Source: Anseranas semipalmata
Taxonomy: Eukaryota > Chordata > Aves > Anseriformes > Anseranatidae
Reading direction: 5' to 3'
NCBI GenBank assembly: GCA_013399115.1
Contig: VXAA01005633.1
Coordinates: 699,789-763,788 of the forward strand
Length of the DNA: 64,000 nucleotides
Numbering within the stretch: position 1 is the first letter of the stretch; each line of letters begins with the position of its first letter. The notes beneath the pieces were generated by a model. The model ran no database searches and was not told where the DNA came from. It was given only the letters and a program-made list of their open reading frames with translations. Both the position numbers and the translations under genes were made by a program. This document shows positions 44,317-58,600 of the stretch, piece after piece.

Positions 44317-47300
44317 CTGTTTAGGTCATGTTCAGAACCAGTGTCAGATGTCTTTATCTTATGGAATAAGTGTCTGCCTGCCTGTTAGACTCATCAGGTA
44401 GTCTTTGTGACTATTTTTCTTTATGGAAGAAGTTAAACAAGAGTTCATCATTTCTTCAGGATTTGTCCTTGGTATAATACAACGATGCATTCGTGCCAAC
44501 ACAGGTGCACATACCTGTCAGGTGAAAATGTTGATTTTTCTGGTATATTTGCCTGTGGTGCTGCAGTCCTGCTCGTGCCAATGCACACAAACGTTTAGGA
44601 GGAGGAGGAGGGATCATCTCCATTCAGCTTAGAGAAACCGCTCATGGCGAATGCTGAGCATGTGCTTAAGTGTTGAAATGGAGTAGGACTTTACATATGT
44701 GGAAACAGCTTTAGATAATCTGTGCTCCTGGCACATAACCATTCCGTAGGTGATGGTGGTGAGGTGAGAAAAATCAGTTTCCTACTGTGAAATGAGATGA
44801 CTTAGTAGTAAGTTTGTTTGTTTTTTTTTTTTTAAGTGTTGTGCTACCAGAAAGACTTAAATTTGACCAAATTAAACAAGACTCTAAAAGTAGTGAAGAC
44901 ATTCATTGTCCACGTCCATCCCAGTGATGAAACTGATGATTCATTGTCTTGTCACAAAAAATATTATTTGCCTCTGGCAAATGATTAAATAGCATTTTGC
45001 AAGCTTGCCTAAGGCTATATTTTTAAGGGTTGCAAAAACAGTGAGCCGTTGGCAATACGTAGGCAAGACGAGGCAAGTTCACAATGAGAACACCTTCAGC
45101 TTTTGTCCTTTTCAAAGCTGTTTCATGAAGTGGAAGGTGCAAACTTGGCAGGCTTGGAGGACAGAATCTTACCTTAGAGTTGGAGCTGGTAAGTGCTGTG
45201 CCTGTTTGCCAGCCGTGTGATAAATAACCAGCCTTATTTCAAAAATGAAATGTCAGCAGTTACAACTCTGGTGTCCTTTCTGTGTGCAGCCGGGGAGACC
45301 GTTCTGCTCTGTACATGCATTTGTCTGACCTGCATAACGTTCCTGGTTATATCCTCCCTCCTGAAGGACAGATTCGAAGGGATGCAAGTTTGTCTGGAAT
45401 ATTCAAGAGTTTCTGATGTGAGTGCAGAATTTCAGTGTTTTGTCTTGGTGAGTTTTAAGTGACTCAAGTGGTTAATCTTCTGCCACTTCCTTTGGGAAGT
45501 GATTCCCACAGCTGAATGCAAACTGTCCGGAAACTTTTCCTGCTGTTCCTTCTTCCTGATTCATGTTTTCATCCCTCTGGTCTTAGCCACACTCCCTGTA
45601 CTTCTGTTAGGGTAAATCTGCTGTTGTGCAGTTTTAAAAGGAGCACATTTGCTGTAGCTCAGGAAGTAGCTAACTTGGGTAGCAAAAAGGCGAGCTCAGA
45701 GCGAGCGATGCAGCCGCGGGGCTGACACATGCCGTGTTCCGCGTTGCCCTGAATATAGTCCCCTCTCTGCCTTTGGTATGAACGCTCTTCAGTTGTTCGT
45801 AAACAGTTGTCATGCCTACCTTTCCACCCGGTCTTCATTTAGCTGGGCAGTGTGATGCACACTTGCCTCTTGGGGAAGCCCGAGGAGCCGGCCCATGCAG
45901 CCCTCTGAGCAGCCTGTTACAGACTCCCTGGCTCCCCGTCTCTCGGCAGTGCAGCCTTCAGAAACCGTCCTGATGGTGATCGCAGCAGGACTGCTGTTGA
46001 GGACTGTCGAAGTACCTGCTCCGTGATGGGACCTTTCTTGTGAGCCATCAAAGGCTGTGCTTTTGGAACAGGCTCCCCCCAATGTCGCTCTTTCTCTTTC
46101 TGGTAGGCAGACACGGAGGTTCCCTGCTGCTCCTCTCCCTCCTGCAGGCCGGGAGGTGGGCTTCTTCAGGAGAAGTAAATGCAGACCCACGTGTGATGCC
46201 TGGCACGGCTTCTACATGTCACCGTTGCAAGTAGGGAGCAGATGCCTGAGCTGCTCTGCCTTCTGCTCCCTGCTAGTTCAGAGAAAGCGTTCCACCCAGC
46301 ACGTGGTTTGGGGGAAGAGTGGAGGTGGAGTGGACCTTTGCTGGCTGTTCATGTGCCCTACTTCCACGTCCCCGCCACCCCTTTCCAAATATATTTTGTA
46401 CCTCTTCCGTGCGAGAGCTGCTGTTATAAGCAGTCAGACATTGCAAAACTGCTGTTAAAATAAAAGAGGCTTTTTTTTTCTCTTTTTAAATCAGTGTTAG
46501 TGAAGTATGGCAAGCTAGTTGGCTTCAAGATTCATCATGCCTTCTCAGATGGCACTTGGAAGAGACATTGGTTAGACCTGGAAGAAGGAATCCAGGCTTG
46601 GCAGTAGTGGAGCCTGTTCTGCTGTCATTTTCTTTGCTGGAATTTCAAGTGATGTATGTATTTATTTTATAGGTGGACCTTCCCCTTGGGAAACTTTTTT
46701 TTTTTTTTAAAGCTTCTCAGAATCTACTGGTAGAGGGCATAAAGCAATTACATAAATTAAATAATTCTTAAAAATCTAATTAAGGCAACATGTAGTTAGA
46801 TTTTAGTGGGTTTTTTTGGTATTGTCATTTTAAAAGTGCTTAGCAGTACATGTGCCAATCCCCTTATGAGTAGATTTTTATGCTGTCTGCCATGTTCTGT
46901 GTCCTCGTAGAAATCTCCCTGTCTCTCAGCAGCAGAAAGCTCAGACTTAGCTCTGTATTTTTCTGCTTTTCATATCCCATCTCGTAAATTGCAGATCCTG
47001 CACTTGCCTCTACCCTGCCTTGCCTTCAAGACACTTCATAGCAGTAGTGTTCTCATTAGCAGCTTTACATTGCTGGTCTGGTGTATGTGTGCATTGGGAT
47101 TTTCTACATGAGCACGTGCGTCTCAAGGCTTTACAGGAAGATGAGGCTTTAGTGTGGGGGCAACTTTGCTGTTATTTCTGAAGAGTGTATTGATTATTTT
47201 TCCAGAAGGGCTGTCGGAGAATCACAAGATTTCAAGAGAACTACAGATGAACACGTTCTGCAGTATGGTCTCCTGGATGTTGGCAATATCATGCCCAGAT

Positions 47301-50300
47301 TTAAGGCTTCTTTTGTGACAAAAAGTTGAAATTAGTTGGTTTGTTCAAATATTAATCAATGTTGTCACATACTGGCGAATATCATCTCATTTTTTTCTGC
47401 GTAGTTCTTCCTCTCTGTGTTGCTCCGTTTTGTTACATACTGTGTTGTAAACTTTCTGAATAAAGGATGATGTTGCTGTGCAGTAACCACAGCTGACCAC
47501 AGTATTGACCAGTGTCTGCAAGTTGTCATGGTTATGAACGTATTGGGGTGGCCTACAGTGTCTTTTTCTTGTTTACCCAGAAATAGGAAGACAAATTCTA
47601 CTTTTTTTTTTTCTTCCCCAATTTGTCCGCCATGGGCATGGGCTGGTAACCTAAACTGCTGAAATTTTAAGTCAGGATTAATTTTCAGTAAGATCTTTCT
47701 CTAAACTTGGTTTTTTCCGCCCACATGGGTTAATAGTGTACGTACCAGAAAAAAAGTGTATACAACCTCATTGTGGGAAAACAACATGTGCTCTAGCTGT
47801 GTGTATGAGTTTCTAGCCTGATGTAAAACATGTATCGGCTTGCTTTAATAGATTATTTTGGAAATGGCATGCAGAGAAAATGAAAATTCTGACTTTGTGA
47901 ATAGAAAGTGAGACAATAGGCATCTCACTATGCATCACTAAATAGTAGTTGTATTTTTCAGTATTAAGGGTGTTCTCTGTAGAAGAATGTTGTTACTAAG
48001 CATACTGAGTTTTTATAATAATCACCTTCTTTTACTTCTCTGTTCTTAAACTCTGTAGAGTGATTCTGTGGACTTCCTAGGGTATGGTATTGTCCTATTA
48101 ACAGTTTGAAGATGTTTTAAATCCGCAGAGATGGTGAAGTCACTAATTCGGTACAAAATTTGCACATAACCAAGGAAATGGTAGGGAAAGCAGCTTGGTG
48201 AGAATATCAATGTTTGCTTTTGGGAAAGGTGATAGGATTCCTACCTGACCTATAATCCTCTTCGGGATGTCACTGAATAAAAGCTATTTCATATATTGGA
48301 GTGATCTTTTTGTCTATATCTTTCTCAATTTCTCTTTACAGTCAGCTGCAAAAAGGGTTATGAAATATGTTTTCTGTCTTAAAACCTGTTCATGTACTTT
48401 TCCTTTTCCAACAGCAGCAGTGAAATATCATTAGTATTCTTGTGGTTTTTATTAGAGGGAAAAGTTTAGAGTAACAAAATTGAGGCTGGAATCTCAACTT
48501 TGTTATTGCTAAGAGGAGTGGTGTTTTGCCACCGTCATTTTCATTCTTTTCTTTCTCCCACAGAAGAATGTCGTGTGTCTTTTGATAAATTGAAGCCGTT
48601 CTCCAGTTCTGCCAACAAATCATTAATTTTCTGTCTGTAGTTGTTTTCCATAAACTTCCAATTTGTGAGACCACGTTAACTGCAGATTCTTCTTAAAATG
48701 CTCAAACGCTTATAAGCTGTACCGTGTTCAGTATAGTATTTTCCCCCTAAAAAAAGCAACATAATATTTGCAGTTTATGTCTGATTTGTGTTTTGTACGA
48801 GATTGCTTAAGCTTAACTTAGTCCTAGTTTTGACTTAGCTTAGTTTTAACTTCTGCTCTTGGTAGTTTCTGGTGTATAAGCAGGAAGGTGAGCCATCATT
48901 TATATGGACTCTTATTGTATTAAACTGTAAACTTCTGTGGAGTATAAATACCATGTACAAGTACTCACATGTAATTAATTTTCTGCTATGGCTATTAAAT
49001 AATTCTCTTATGTGTAGAGCTGTGCAAGTAACGGCACTTTTGATGTGGAAGCTGAACTGAAAAAGTGAAAGTATCTTCTTCTTTTCTCATCCTTGTGGTA
49101 AAATGAAAAACAATAATTATATATTGGGCTGAACTGAAACACCGAAATCACCCTCGTGCAAAAATGACTGATTTGTGGTTATTTAAAAGAGAAGAAAAAT
49201 AATTGGATTAGATCAATTTAGAAAGAGTCAGCATTTCATTTAGGAAATGGTGATACTGTTAGTCAAAGGTAGTGTCTTGGGTATTACATGTATTTTGTCC
49301 ACGAGATCGTGTTTTTGAAAAACAAACCTGCAGTTGAGCTGTCTGGTTTGGTACGACCTTGAAGTAAGTGTTGAGATAAGGATTTGGGGCTGTTCATTTT
49401 TGCAAAGGGAAAAAAAAAACTAAGGATAAGCTGTCATTGTAAGATTTAATTTTCTTCGAGGGAGCTGTAGTTCCGTGCATCATAACACAGTGCTCACCTC
49501 CAGCGTCGGCACCAAGAGCCGCGTCCACCTTTGGCGCAGCTAGCTCCGCTGTGACACCCTTTGCGTCCTCCTGGGTTCTGTGCCTTTGCATGCTGGTGGG
49601 ACTCGAGGCAGCGCACCGTGGTCCTGCGCTGTCACCAGTGGAGTACCGTACGGCTCTCAATCTGTGAGCTGTGCGGTGGCCTGAGCGCGGCAGGAGCTGT
49701 AGGAAGTCATTTGAAGGACCTGGCGTTGTGGCGGTTTGGCCAACATCCTCTGCAGATTCGGTTGCTCAAGTATTAAATTGGGCTACGTCCAAGCTCTGCC
49801 TAGACCCCAAGCTATCTGCTTTTACGGATCTTAGATACAGGCTTTTGCATCAAGATGAGAAGGGGTGAAAGGAAAGGCTGTTTCTGAAGTGAAGACAAAT
49901 ACAAAAGAAAGTAATCTTTTTGATGTTAAATATAAAGCACTCTCCAAGGGATCAAGAGATACCACATCTCAGTAGTTGGTTGTGATTAAAACTGCATTAA
50001 ATTCTGCATCAGGATGAGTCCCTGTATTATTACAGCATCTTTAATAGTGGAATGGCTGAAGACTTTGCACTTGTCCAGTCAGCAAGTGAAATGCCCCTTC
50101 TTCTGATGATAAAAAGGAGAAATGAACAAGTTTTTATTAGCACAATACACAAGATTGACTAGCGTAAGCAAGGTTGATTATTTGCTGCCTTTGAAACAGT
50201 GTGTTCTGGCTGTTTTCTTCTCCTTCTTTCTTCTAAAGACTGAAATTTTGTTTTCCAGTGTGTTAAGAAATTGGTTTGGCGGGCAGAGGAGAAAGTTGGG

Positions 50301-52090
50301 AATTACCTTCTGTGAGGTTTCTTTTGTGTTTTTGCAGGGCTGTGTTTAGTATATTTAATGTGCCCGCTTTCTGGTGTTAGTTGAAGATTGTCCAGATGCT
50401 GAGAGGAGTGCTGTAGCTCATCTCTGTAAAATACAAGGCTTGACTGATTCTGAAATGCCAGTTTGCTGGTTTTGCATCAGAACAGCTACAAAGATATCCT
50501 TAATTGTGCGTGATTGTAGCCTACGTGCATTTGCAAAATATCTGTAAGTGTAACATTTTAGGAGATAACATTTTTTTGCTTTTACTGTACAGTTCAAAAA
50601 TGGGACATTTCTTATCTGTTTTGTTTTTGTCATTTCTATGCAAATAAAAATCTGCGTGAGAAACAAGTGTTCAAGAATTTCAGTGTTTAAATTTTCTTGG
50701 GTGTGGACTTGTGTTTAAAAAAAAAAGGAAACAGCAAATTTCCTTTTTCGGAAAAGCACACTATACATATCAGCTATAGGTTGTTTAAACTGCATCATAA
50801 AATTGATAAAATAGTGATGAGCATTATTTTTTTCCTGCCTTAGCTCCCTCTGCAGATGTTGCTTACTTGAATTTTCAAAGGCTAGACTAAAATGTTACAT
50901 AGCCATGTTGCTGATATCAGCAGTTTCAGTGAAGAGCTCAGCTTTAGCATTAAAAAGTAACTATAGCATGTAAAATTGCTGCCAGCACTTCTGTCATTGC
51001 CAGCTGACCAGTTTGGAGGGTGTTTAGATAGTAATAAAAAAAACTTGCATAGATACTGGCTCTTTTTGGTGCAAATTTTCAATGCAGTTTCACTTTCTAA
51101 ATGAATAATGTCTGTATTAATATTATTAACATTTGCTTGTAGCTGGAAGAAGTTTTAATACTGTTTCTACAGAGTTTAAAGAAAAAAAGAGCTCACTCAT
51201 TAGAGAAAACTCAAAACTATGCGGTAGACAAGTGGTTTTCAAATTTACCTGAATTTTATATTTCATAAAATGTCATAGTAGCCCTTGGACCAGGAATTCA
51301 AGTGAAAATACATTTTATTTTCATAGGAACATGGTCCTGCAGCAAGTTACGCCAGTGCAGGTCCTAACTGTTGCGGTTCTATTCTCCCTCCTGCCTGTAG
51401 CTTGCAGTCTTCGTCCTCCTTGCATCAGCAGTGGAAGTCACAAGGCAGTACAGTAAGTCATCGAAGTAGCTGATCTGATTGAAAAATATCTTGACAAAAA
51501 AATAATTTTCAGCTAGATCAGCTGCTTCAAGTGGGTGACCATGTGCATTACTAGTAACACTCTTTAGGTCAAGGGGAGGAATGGCAAAATGCATGGCTCG
51601 TGATCAGAGGAGTGTGGGACAGCAATAATCCCGAGTTAAATTGGCATAAACTGTTGCAGAGCCTTGCAGCATCTGCTCGTGCATGCGTCAGTGCTCTTCT
51701 GACTTGAGTAATCCATTTTAGCTTGCTAGATCAGGTGAGAAATAACTCAGCGTTTCAGTTAGGTGCAAGGATTGTCCACAGTTGGTGCGAGTTACAGACG
51801 AAAGGTGCAAAGTTGGGAATTAGGGTCTGAAGAAGTGGAATTGTTGCCGTTCAGCAGCGACAAACTGGTCGATCTGCTCGGATGCTTTGAGAAACCTCAT
51901 CTTTTGTTATCTCTTTCAGGCCCCTTAGAAGCACCCTGTGATCTCCAAGCTTAAAATCCTGCTCTGGAAAGCTGCAAAAATGTATTAATAGACAAGTTGT
52001 TCAAGTCCACCATTGCAGTGCATGCTTATACCTAGCCAGTTGTCACTGCCAGTGTATTAATCATCATCATTAGTCAATTTATTTATAGGG

Positions 52091-52143
52091 ATATGTGTGT
52101 ATATATATTTTGTGTGTGTATATATAGATATAAAAATATATAG
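52091..52143. repeat. TG/TA dinucleotide tract
   Basis: Mixed (TG)n and (TA)n repeats in ITGB1 intron 1. A simple polymorphic-type repeat. Confidence 0.8.
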
Positions 52144-54204
52144 ATACAGCTTTATAAAGCTGTATGTAGTTTTTGACCACATGTATGGCCGTTTTTTTTA
52201 TTATTACTCTTAATTCTGTGTATTCATTTACACGATGTTCAAAGGATGTTGGGGATGAGAGTTGTTTCAGTACAAGTCTCGCTCTAACCTGCGTTAGAAT
52301 AATGTATCTTTTTAAAACCTACCGTTAAATATTTAGGTACTGTACAGAAATGTTATGCTATGTACTTGTCATTAGAATCCTGAAGTAAAAAGTAAACAGC
52401 GGTTTGCTCTGCAGTTGTCTTAATTATTTTTTTGCCGATTAACTTACTGTAGCAACCAATTAAAAAAAAAAAAATAGAGATGAGAATAGCTTCCCAAACA
52501 GGCTCACTGCTACAGAGCAATCGTCCTCGGAGAGCAGAGCGGGAAGGTGGGCCCACGGCAGCCCAGGTTGAAGTCAGCTTAGTGGCACCCAAGGGGCACA
52601 GCGCATTTGGCAAGGTCGGTGACTGTGACAGCAGCCATGACTTGACAGAAGCTGTTTCTTTAATACTCATCCGTCCATTGAGAGGCCTGGTTCAGTTCGA
52701 TGAAGCTTCCAGAAAACTGGCCTGGACATGGAGGGGGAAAGGGATGACTGAGGTGTCCCCTGCCAGCCCTGCAAGCTGAGGTGGCTGCTGGGGCACTGGG
52801 TCAGTTCCAAACCGGGGAGTGCAAAAGTTGGTCTCTTGGAGGTGGGGATGCTGTAGCACCATGGTTTCTTTCAGCAGCAGTTGGCTTTCGTCTTGGTTTT
52901 AGTTGCCGAAACTGTACCAGAGTGTTCGTGATGGTTACTGGGGGGTAACGCTGCCATGTAAAAACGGAGTTTCCGTTAGGTTTGCACTTTGTGGTATGCC
53001 AGCTTGTGATTTCCTGTAGTACCTGCAGTGACAGCAAGCAGGACGTTTTCACGTATTTTTCTCTTAAAGAAATAGACAAGCAATACTCTGTATTAACTGG
53101 CATTCTTTTTACTTAAGAATGTCAATACCTCTGTGCTGCTTTCCCTTTAAAACAAAAGCTTGGATTAAAGTAGGTTTAGCCAGACATTATGACAGTCGTG
53201 GAATATTACTAAGGCAATACAGCCTCAGAAGCATCAATTATGGTCAGCTGTGTTAAGAGCTATATTTATATGTTTAACTAAACTTTTCTTTTTCCCGTGT
53301 GTGGATAAATGTGAGGTTTGAGTTGCACAAATTAAATAGTCCCTTTGTGGGAGTAGTAAGTGCTGCAGAGTGTATGGGAATTTAATACTACCACCAGGAA
53401 CAGACACCAGTGTTTTCTACTAGAATGGCTTAAGTCGTCACGTAGCATGCCTAATTGTAACCGAGATGGAAATGCTAAACTTAGCCAAGTAGTGTTGTGT
53501 ACCAGCAAGACCTGTGTAAACAAGCTACATGCTAAATTCATCTCCCCCATGCAGAAGTGTCACATTTAAGCAAGAGGGGAAATTAAATTATCATGGCAGA
53601 AATCACGGATGGGTTGCAAAGCATTTGAAAAGTGGTGCGACGACAGATGTTTTGCTTTGTTTTAATCACAATTGTGTACAGAGGTGCTTGTAATAAGGAA
53701 AAACTTAAATATTTGTTATGGAAAACTAGCTACAACTTGGAGGTTGTGTGCTTGGAGTCATTAAGGCTGTGGTGGACTTGAGCTATTGGAAACCTCTTGG
53801 CAACAGATGGGGAAACATTTTTGGCAGTGAAGATTTTGAGGGGAAGAAAATCAACATTTGGAGGAAAAAAAAAAAAAGTGAGGTGTTTCAGTTCTTAATA
53901 CTTAAATGTCCCCATATATTTATCCTTAAAGAGGAAGCTTTCAAGGTCTACATGTGTAGAAGCTGCTGTTGATAGAGAAAATACTGGTTTCAACCACAGT
54001 ATCTGTGCACATGGTCTTGCTGTTAGCACCTCTGCAAGGCTAAACAGCTGTCTTTGTGATGTGCTTCCATGCTACCATAAGCAGCATTATGAATAGGTTT
54101 TATTATTTTCCTTGCTTAAAATTCAAGGAACTTCTTAACGCCCTTGTAGGAATTGCAGCTTTATGCAGACAGGATGCACCGCTATGGGATTTGTTAGAGA
54201 AAGA

Positions 54205-54215
54205 GGGGGGGGGGG
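54205..54215. repeat. G11 homopolymer, then T-run
   Basis: Eleven G's followed 8 bp later by a T-run in ITGB1 intron 1. No function is evident. Confidence 0.9.
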
Positions 54216-55615
54216 TGTCCCATTTTTTTTTTATTCGGTATTTTAGTAAGCACAATAGTTTGAGAGGTGTGGAACGGCAAGATGAAGTTACAAACTGGCT
54301 TTTCAGAAAAAAGGTGCACGTGTTTTAGTTGAAGCTAGGAACAAGCTGTAGATACTAAACAGTAAAAGCATAATTCTGGTGTTTTAATTAGAGGTAGCTG
54401 CAGGCCTCTGCTCTGCTTGAGAATATGAGGAGCTGTATTTCTCTCCTAATTTAATGTTGAACATCAAGCACAATGCGCCTGTTTGCCTATGTAGTTTTCC
54501 AAAATACAGTTGTGAGTTTATTCTATAAACTGTAGTCAGTGGATAAATTCCTTTTAAAATTTCTAAATAAACCCATGTGGAAAAAATAATATTCTCATGA
54601 GAAAGAGCACCTCAGTTGGCTTTTAAACTGTTTCCTATACGTGGTGATCCTGGACGGCTGTTTGATTACACGAGCTGGGTCTAAGTACCAGTTGCCTTAC
54701 AAGCATCAAGATGCTTTCCAAAGCAACTCCTAAGCTGTGGAACCTTGGTTAAAAGTCTGTTTCAACAGTTAAAGAAAATGTTGTACGAATACGCTCTTTG
54801 TCCATGTTAGGACCAAGCTAAGGACAAGGATGGTTGATACAGCAGAGGAATGTTCTTATTGATTTGATAACTTAGTAGTGTGGGAGTGCTGAGGAGATGT
54901 GGTCACAAATCAGAAGCCTCCTGTGCCTGGCACTGTGTGCACGTACGATTTGCGAAGCCGTCCCCACTTAGAAGCGGTGCTGACTAACCAGCGTTCGTCC
55001 TGCCCGTACCGCGGTGCTCTCCAGAAGGCATTACAACAGAGGTGAGAGATCAGGGTTGCTCTTGGGGTTTGCTGATTTGGCAGGTGTAAGGTCTTTGTCA
55101 GCAGCAGCAGCATCTTCGAGGTTTCCCTGAGCTCCTTTTTTTCCTCATTCTGTTACTTTCTATCACTGTCACCAGCATGAAATCTGGATTTGTGTAACTA
55201 TTTACTTTGTCTGTTTGGAACATGTTTCTATCTGAATAGGCTTTAGCCATGCTAGAAGCAATCTTTACAATTTACTAGAGTGCTACGCAAGTTGTTTTCC
55301 TTTGTGACCAGTATTATTTAGGTTTGCAGCTGGTTGCAGGAGTTTGTTAGTCATTAAGTGAAATTATCAAGGGATTTTGCTACTGAAAACATGTATAGAA
55401 ACACAATGCCATGAAGCAAAACATGATATGTAATCGATTCTGCCTAAATAGGATTGCTGTGCTCCACAGGAGTCTAAATGCGGTAGGACTCTCCTTGCCT
55501 TTAGTCGCCTGTTGGAGGATAAGTGTTCGCTTTCCCTTCCCTAACTCCATAGTTCCTTCATAGACCATATGGTTCAGAGTGGTCAGGTCTGCAATTAGAG
55601 AATGATTTCTCTTTT

Positions 55616-55636
55616 AAAAAAAAAAAAAAAAAAAAA
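55616..55636. repeat. A21 homopolymer
   Basis: Twenty-one A's in intron 1. No retroposed body is recognised on the 5' side. Confidence 0.9.
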
Positions 55637-58600
55637 GGAGATCTGCAGTGTAGGTTCTCTTCTGCATCTGGTTGTGAACGTATGTTCATTTCCCTCCACT
55701 TCCCTACAGGCTAGGGCATTCAGGGAGAAAGACAGCAAGCAAATTCTCCAAGTCGTGGTCCCAAGACTCCTTGTTTTTATCCACTGACAATGTAATTACA
55801 GGGAACGGGATCTGGAACCCCACTTACATCTTTCTTCTACCTCCTGCCATCCAAGTGCTTCAGTACGTAAATGACAGTCAAAACCTTGTGAGCTTGTTTT
55901 CTGTCGCGGTGCCTTTTGTTCTTGGCTGCGTAGCAGCATTGGTTTTATAAGAATAACGATGAGTGCTCTTACTAGAATATCTCCACCATTCTGTGGAAAT
56001 GTGGATTCAAACCCTTTGAGGCTGAGGAGGGTCTGGAGCCCAGTTATCTCACTTCTTGGATATGCCTTAGTGCTACAAAATATCTGGGAACCATTAGCAC
56101 CCTTTTGTCATACTGTACCACCAGAGGATCTACCATGTCCTCTTGGTTTTATCTTTCTTGAGGTAGAGAGATGTCACACAGAAGGAAACTTTAACATCTG
56201 CAGTTGTTCTGAAACAGGTACCTCCTTTTTCTGATAATAAAGGAAATTTACGTGTTCTATCAAGAAAAATCTCCATTCCCCCCTTCCCCCCCCATCCCCC
56301 CCGAGCAGCCAGGCACCAAACTTGGGCAGATTTATTTCCACTCGGTGATTCATATCAAGACCAAAATGTACCCTTCAGAAAAACACTCAATTGCTGTTCA
56401 TTTCACTGTTTAAAACCCTCCTTAAGTTGAGGGCTCCCATGAAATCCAGGAACAAATATCAATAAATACCATGTATAAAAGGAGTAATGTGGTCAAACTC
56501 GGAGTGCTTGTCAAGTTAGCTATTCTGCTTTAAAGCAGCTGTGTCCTCCGTAAACTAACAAACAGAAACCCCATCCTCTAGGGACACAAGCAGACATTAT
56601 GAGAACACATGTGGACCTCTGTTCGTGAGCTGTGCTCGCAGCCTGCTGGTACGTGTGCATGGGCAATTTTATGAATTCAGCTGAAGAAGCAGAGTGGCAC
56701 GGGTGCGCGTCCTGGGCTTTCAGGAGTGATCTCAGGCCCACAAGTACATTTTAGAAGCTAACGTCTGTGGATTTCCCATTGAGTCCTGTCCTTTCTGGTG
56801 GATCTTAAGCCACTTTTCGACAGCTTTAAGTATAAATTAACTCTGGGTAGTTACGCGTTATAAGACATTACTGAGACTCTCAGCAAACCAGTTGTGTTAC
56901 CAGGTACGTTTGTCTGCCTTCCTAGGAGGTGGACACAGGTTCCCTTGCAGAAGCTGCGGAATTGTGATACGTTTCCCCCCGATTCTCACATTCCGAAATG
57001 TGTATTTTCGTCTTTTTTTGGACTCCCAACTCTGCAGGGGGATTTTCTGAACTAAACAGTGACATACAGTAATTGTGTCAGATCACCTCAGATAACCATA
57101 CTGGAGGACTTGGTCTCCCTAACTTGAGCAGAAAATTAGTTTCCTGTAGACTTTAACCCTTTGTAGTTAAAATGTAAGTCCTAACTGGAGTATTATATAT
57201 TATTTTAACATGATTCCCCACTAGAACAGAGTGGTTATGGAAGTGCTTATCATGAGTATTTGTTGAACGTGCTTGTTTTGTTCCATCAACTTAGAGATAG
57301 TAACTGGCAAAGAGCAATGAAGTCCAGTGTGGAGTGCTGCTGGTTCTTCTGTCCTGTAGCTTCACAGTAGCTGCAGCCGTTGTGCCTTAACGTAACACGG
57401 CTTTTTCAGGACACAGTTTGAGTAAGCAGTCTCGATGTGATGAATTCTTGTGTAAAAGCTGTTTCAGTACTAAAGAATTTCTTATTTTGCACATTAATCT
57501 GGGTTAATGTCCCATTCTTTCCATATTACTGCAGTGATCTGTTAACGTCTGTTAAGCTCCCAGGGAGGGAAAGAACATCTTGGTCTCGATGATCCCTGCG
57601 GTAGGCTGGAGCAAGCAGGCTTAGGCCTGGCGTTTCCGCGTAAAGCGTGGTGCTGCAAAGTCCCGCTCTTGAGCCCACACTTCCAGTGTCCTTCTCAACA
57701 TTTTCCAACAATTTCCCTGCCCGCGAATCCCTCACTCACTGATCCGTATCGGTGCTGGGTCTGTCTGTGAAAGGCCAGGTCCACATCTGGGAAACAAATA
57801 GCTTTGCAGGGTGAGTGAAGGTTTGGGTTCTTTGATGAAGGTTTCTTGCTTTGCAGCTGTCAGTGCTTACCCCAAATCTCCACTGCCATGTAGAAAAATG
57901 TACCGGGTAGATTCTTGATGTGGTCCTAGGATTTACTCTGCAAGCAGTGTACTCCAGCTAGAATTCACTGTCACAGTAACATCTATATTGATTAAACAAG
58001 ATAGCTGCTAAGGTATCAAGTGAAGAATTACCTATTTAACTTTTGTTGGAAAATCTACCCCACACCTTTGATTAAAAATACCAAGATTAACGCCATGGTG
58101 TGAAACATTTTAATTTTTCTACCCGTGCTTTTCTAAGCAATATACTTCTCTAAAGACAGAGCAGGAAGGTACTGATTTACCACCATCTTTCATGGTGAAT
58201 TGCTGCTTTGCAGCAAATTGATATACAAGCAGAAGGGATAGCACATATCCAGACAAATTTGGGTTTGCAATGAACATGGGTTGCAGGAGTTCTGGCCATC
58301 AGGAGTGCTGGCGGTGGTGTGGGTCAATGTTGTTAGAGGTCTGTAGTATCTGTCCCGCGTCACTGGGTTTGTTTGGTTTCTCCAGTTGAGAAAAATGCCA
58401 TGTCCTTTTTTCTTGCATCTTTTTCAGAAATGTGAATGGGATTCATCTTGCCAGTCTCTAAAATTCACACTGAAAAGTTGGGCCTTTAGCTAAAGCCAGT
58501 AAACCTTCTGGAGTGAGTGAAGAAAGAACTTTTTTAGCACGGTATCCATCACGTCCTGAATCGGGCGTCTCCAGAGAGTATTTAATTCTGCTTATTTTAG

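Noticed and set aside
47450..47470. AATAAA near 47461 as a possible 3' end of a processed gene
   Set aside because: No coding body or poly-A tail is nearby. The hexamer is common by chance in AT-rich introns.
52480..52779. 99-codon plus-strand frame in intron 1
   Set aside because: No splice acceptor and donor in suitable phase, no recognised similarity, and not part of the expected ITGB1 protein.
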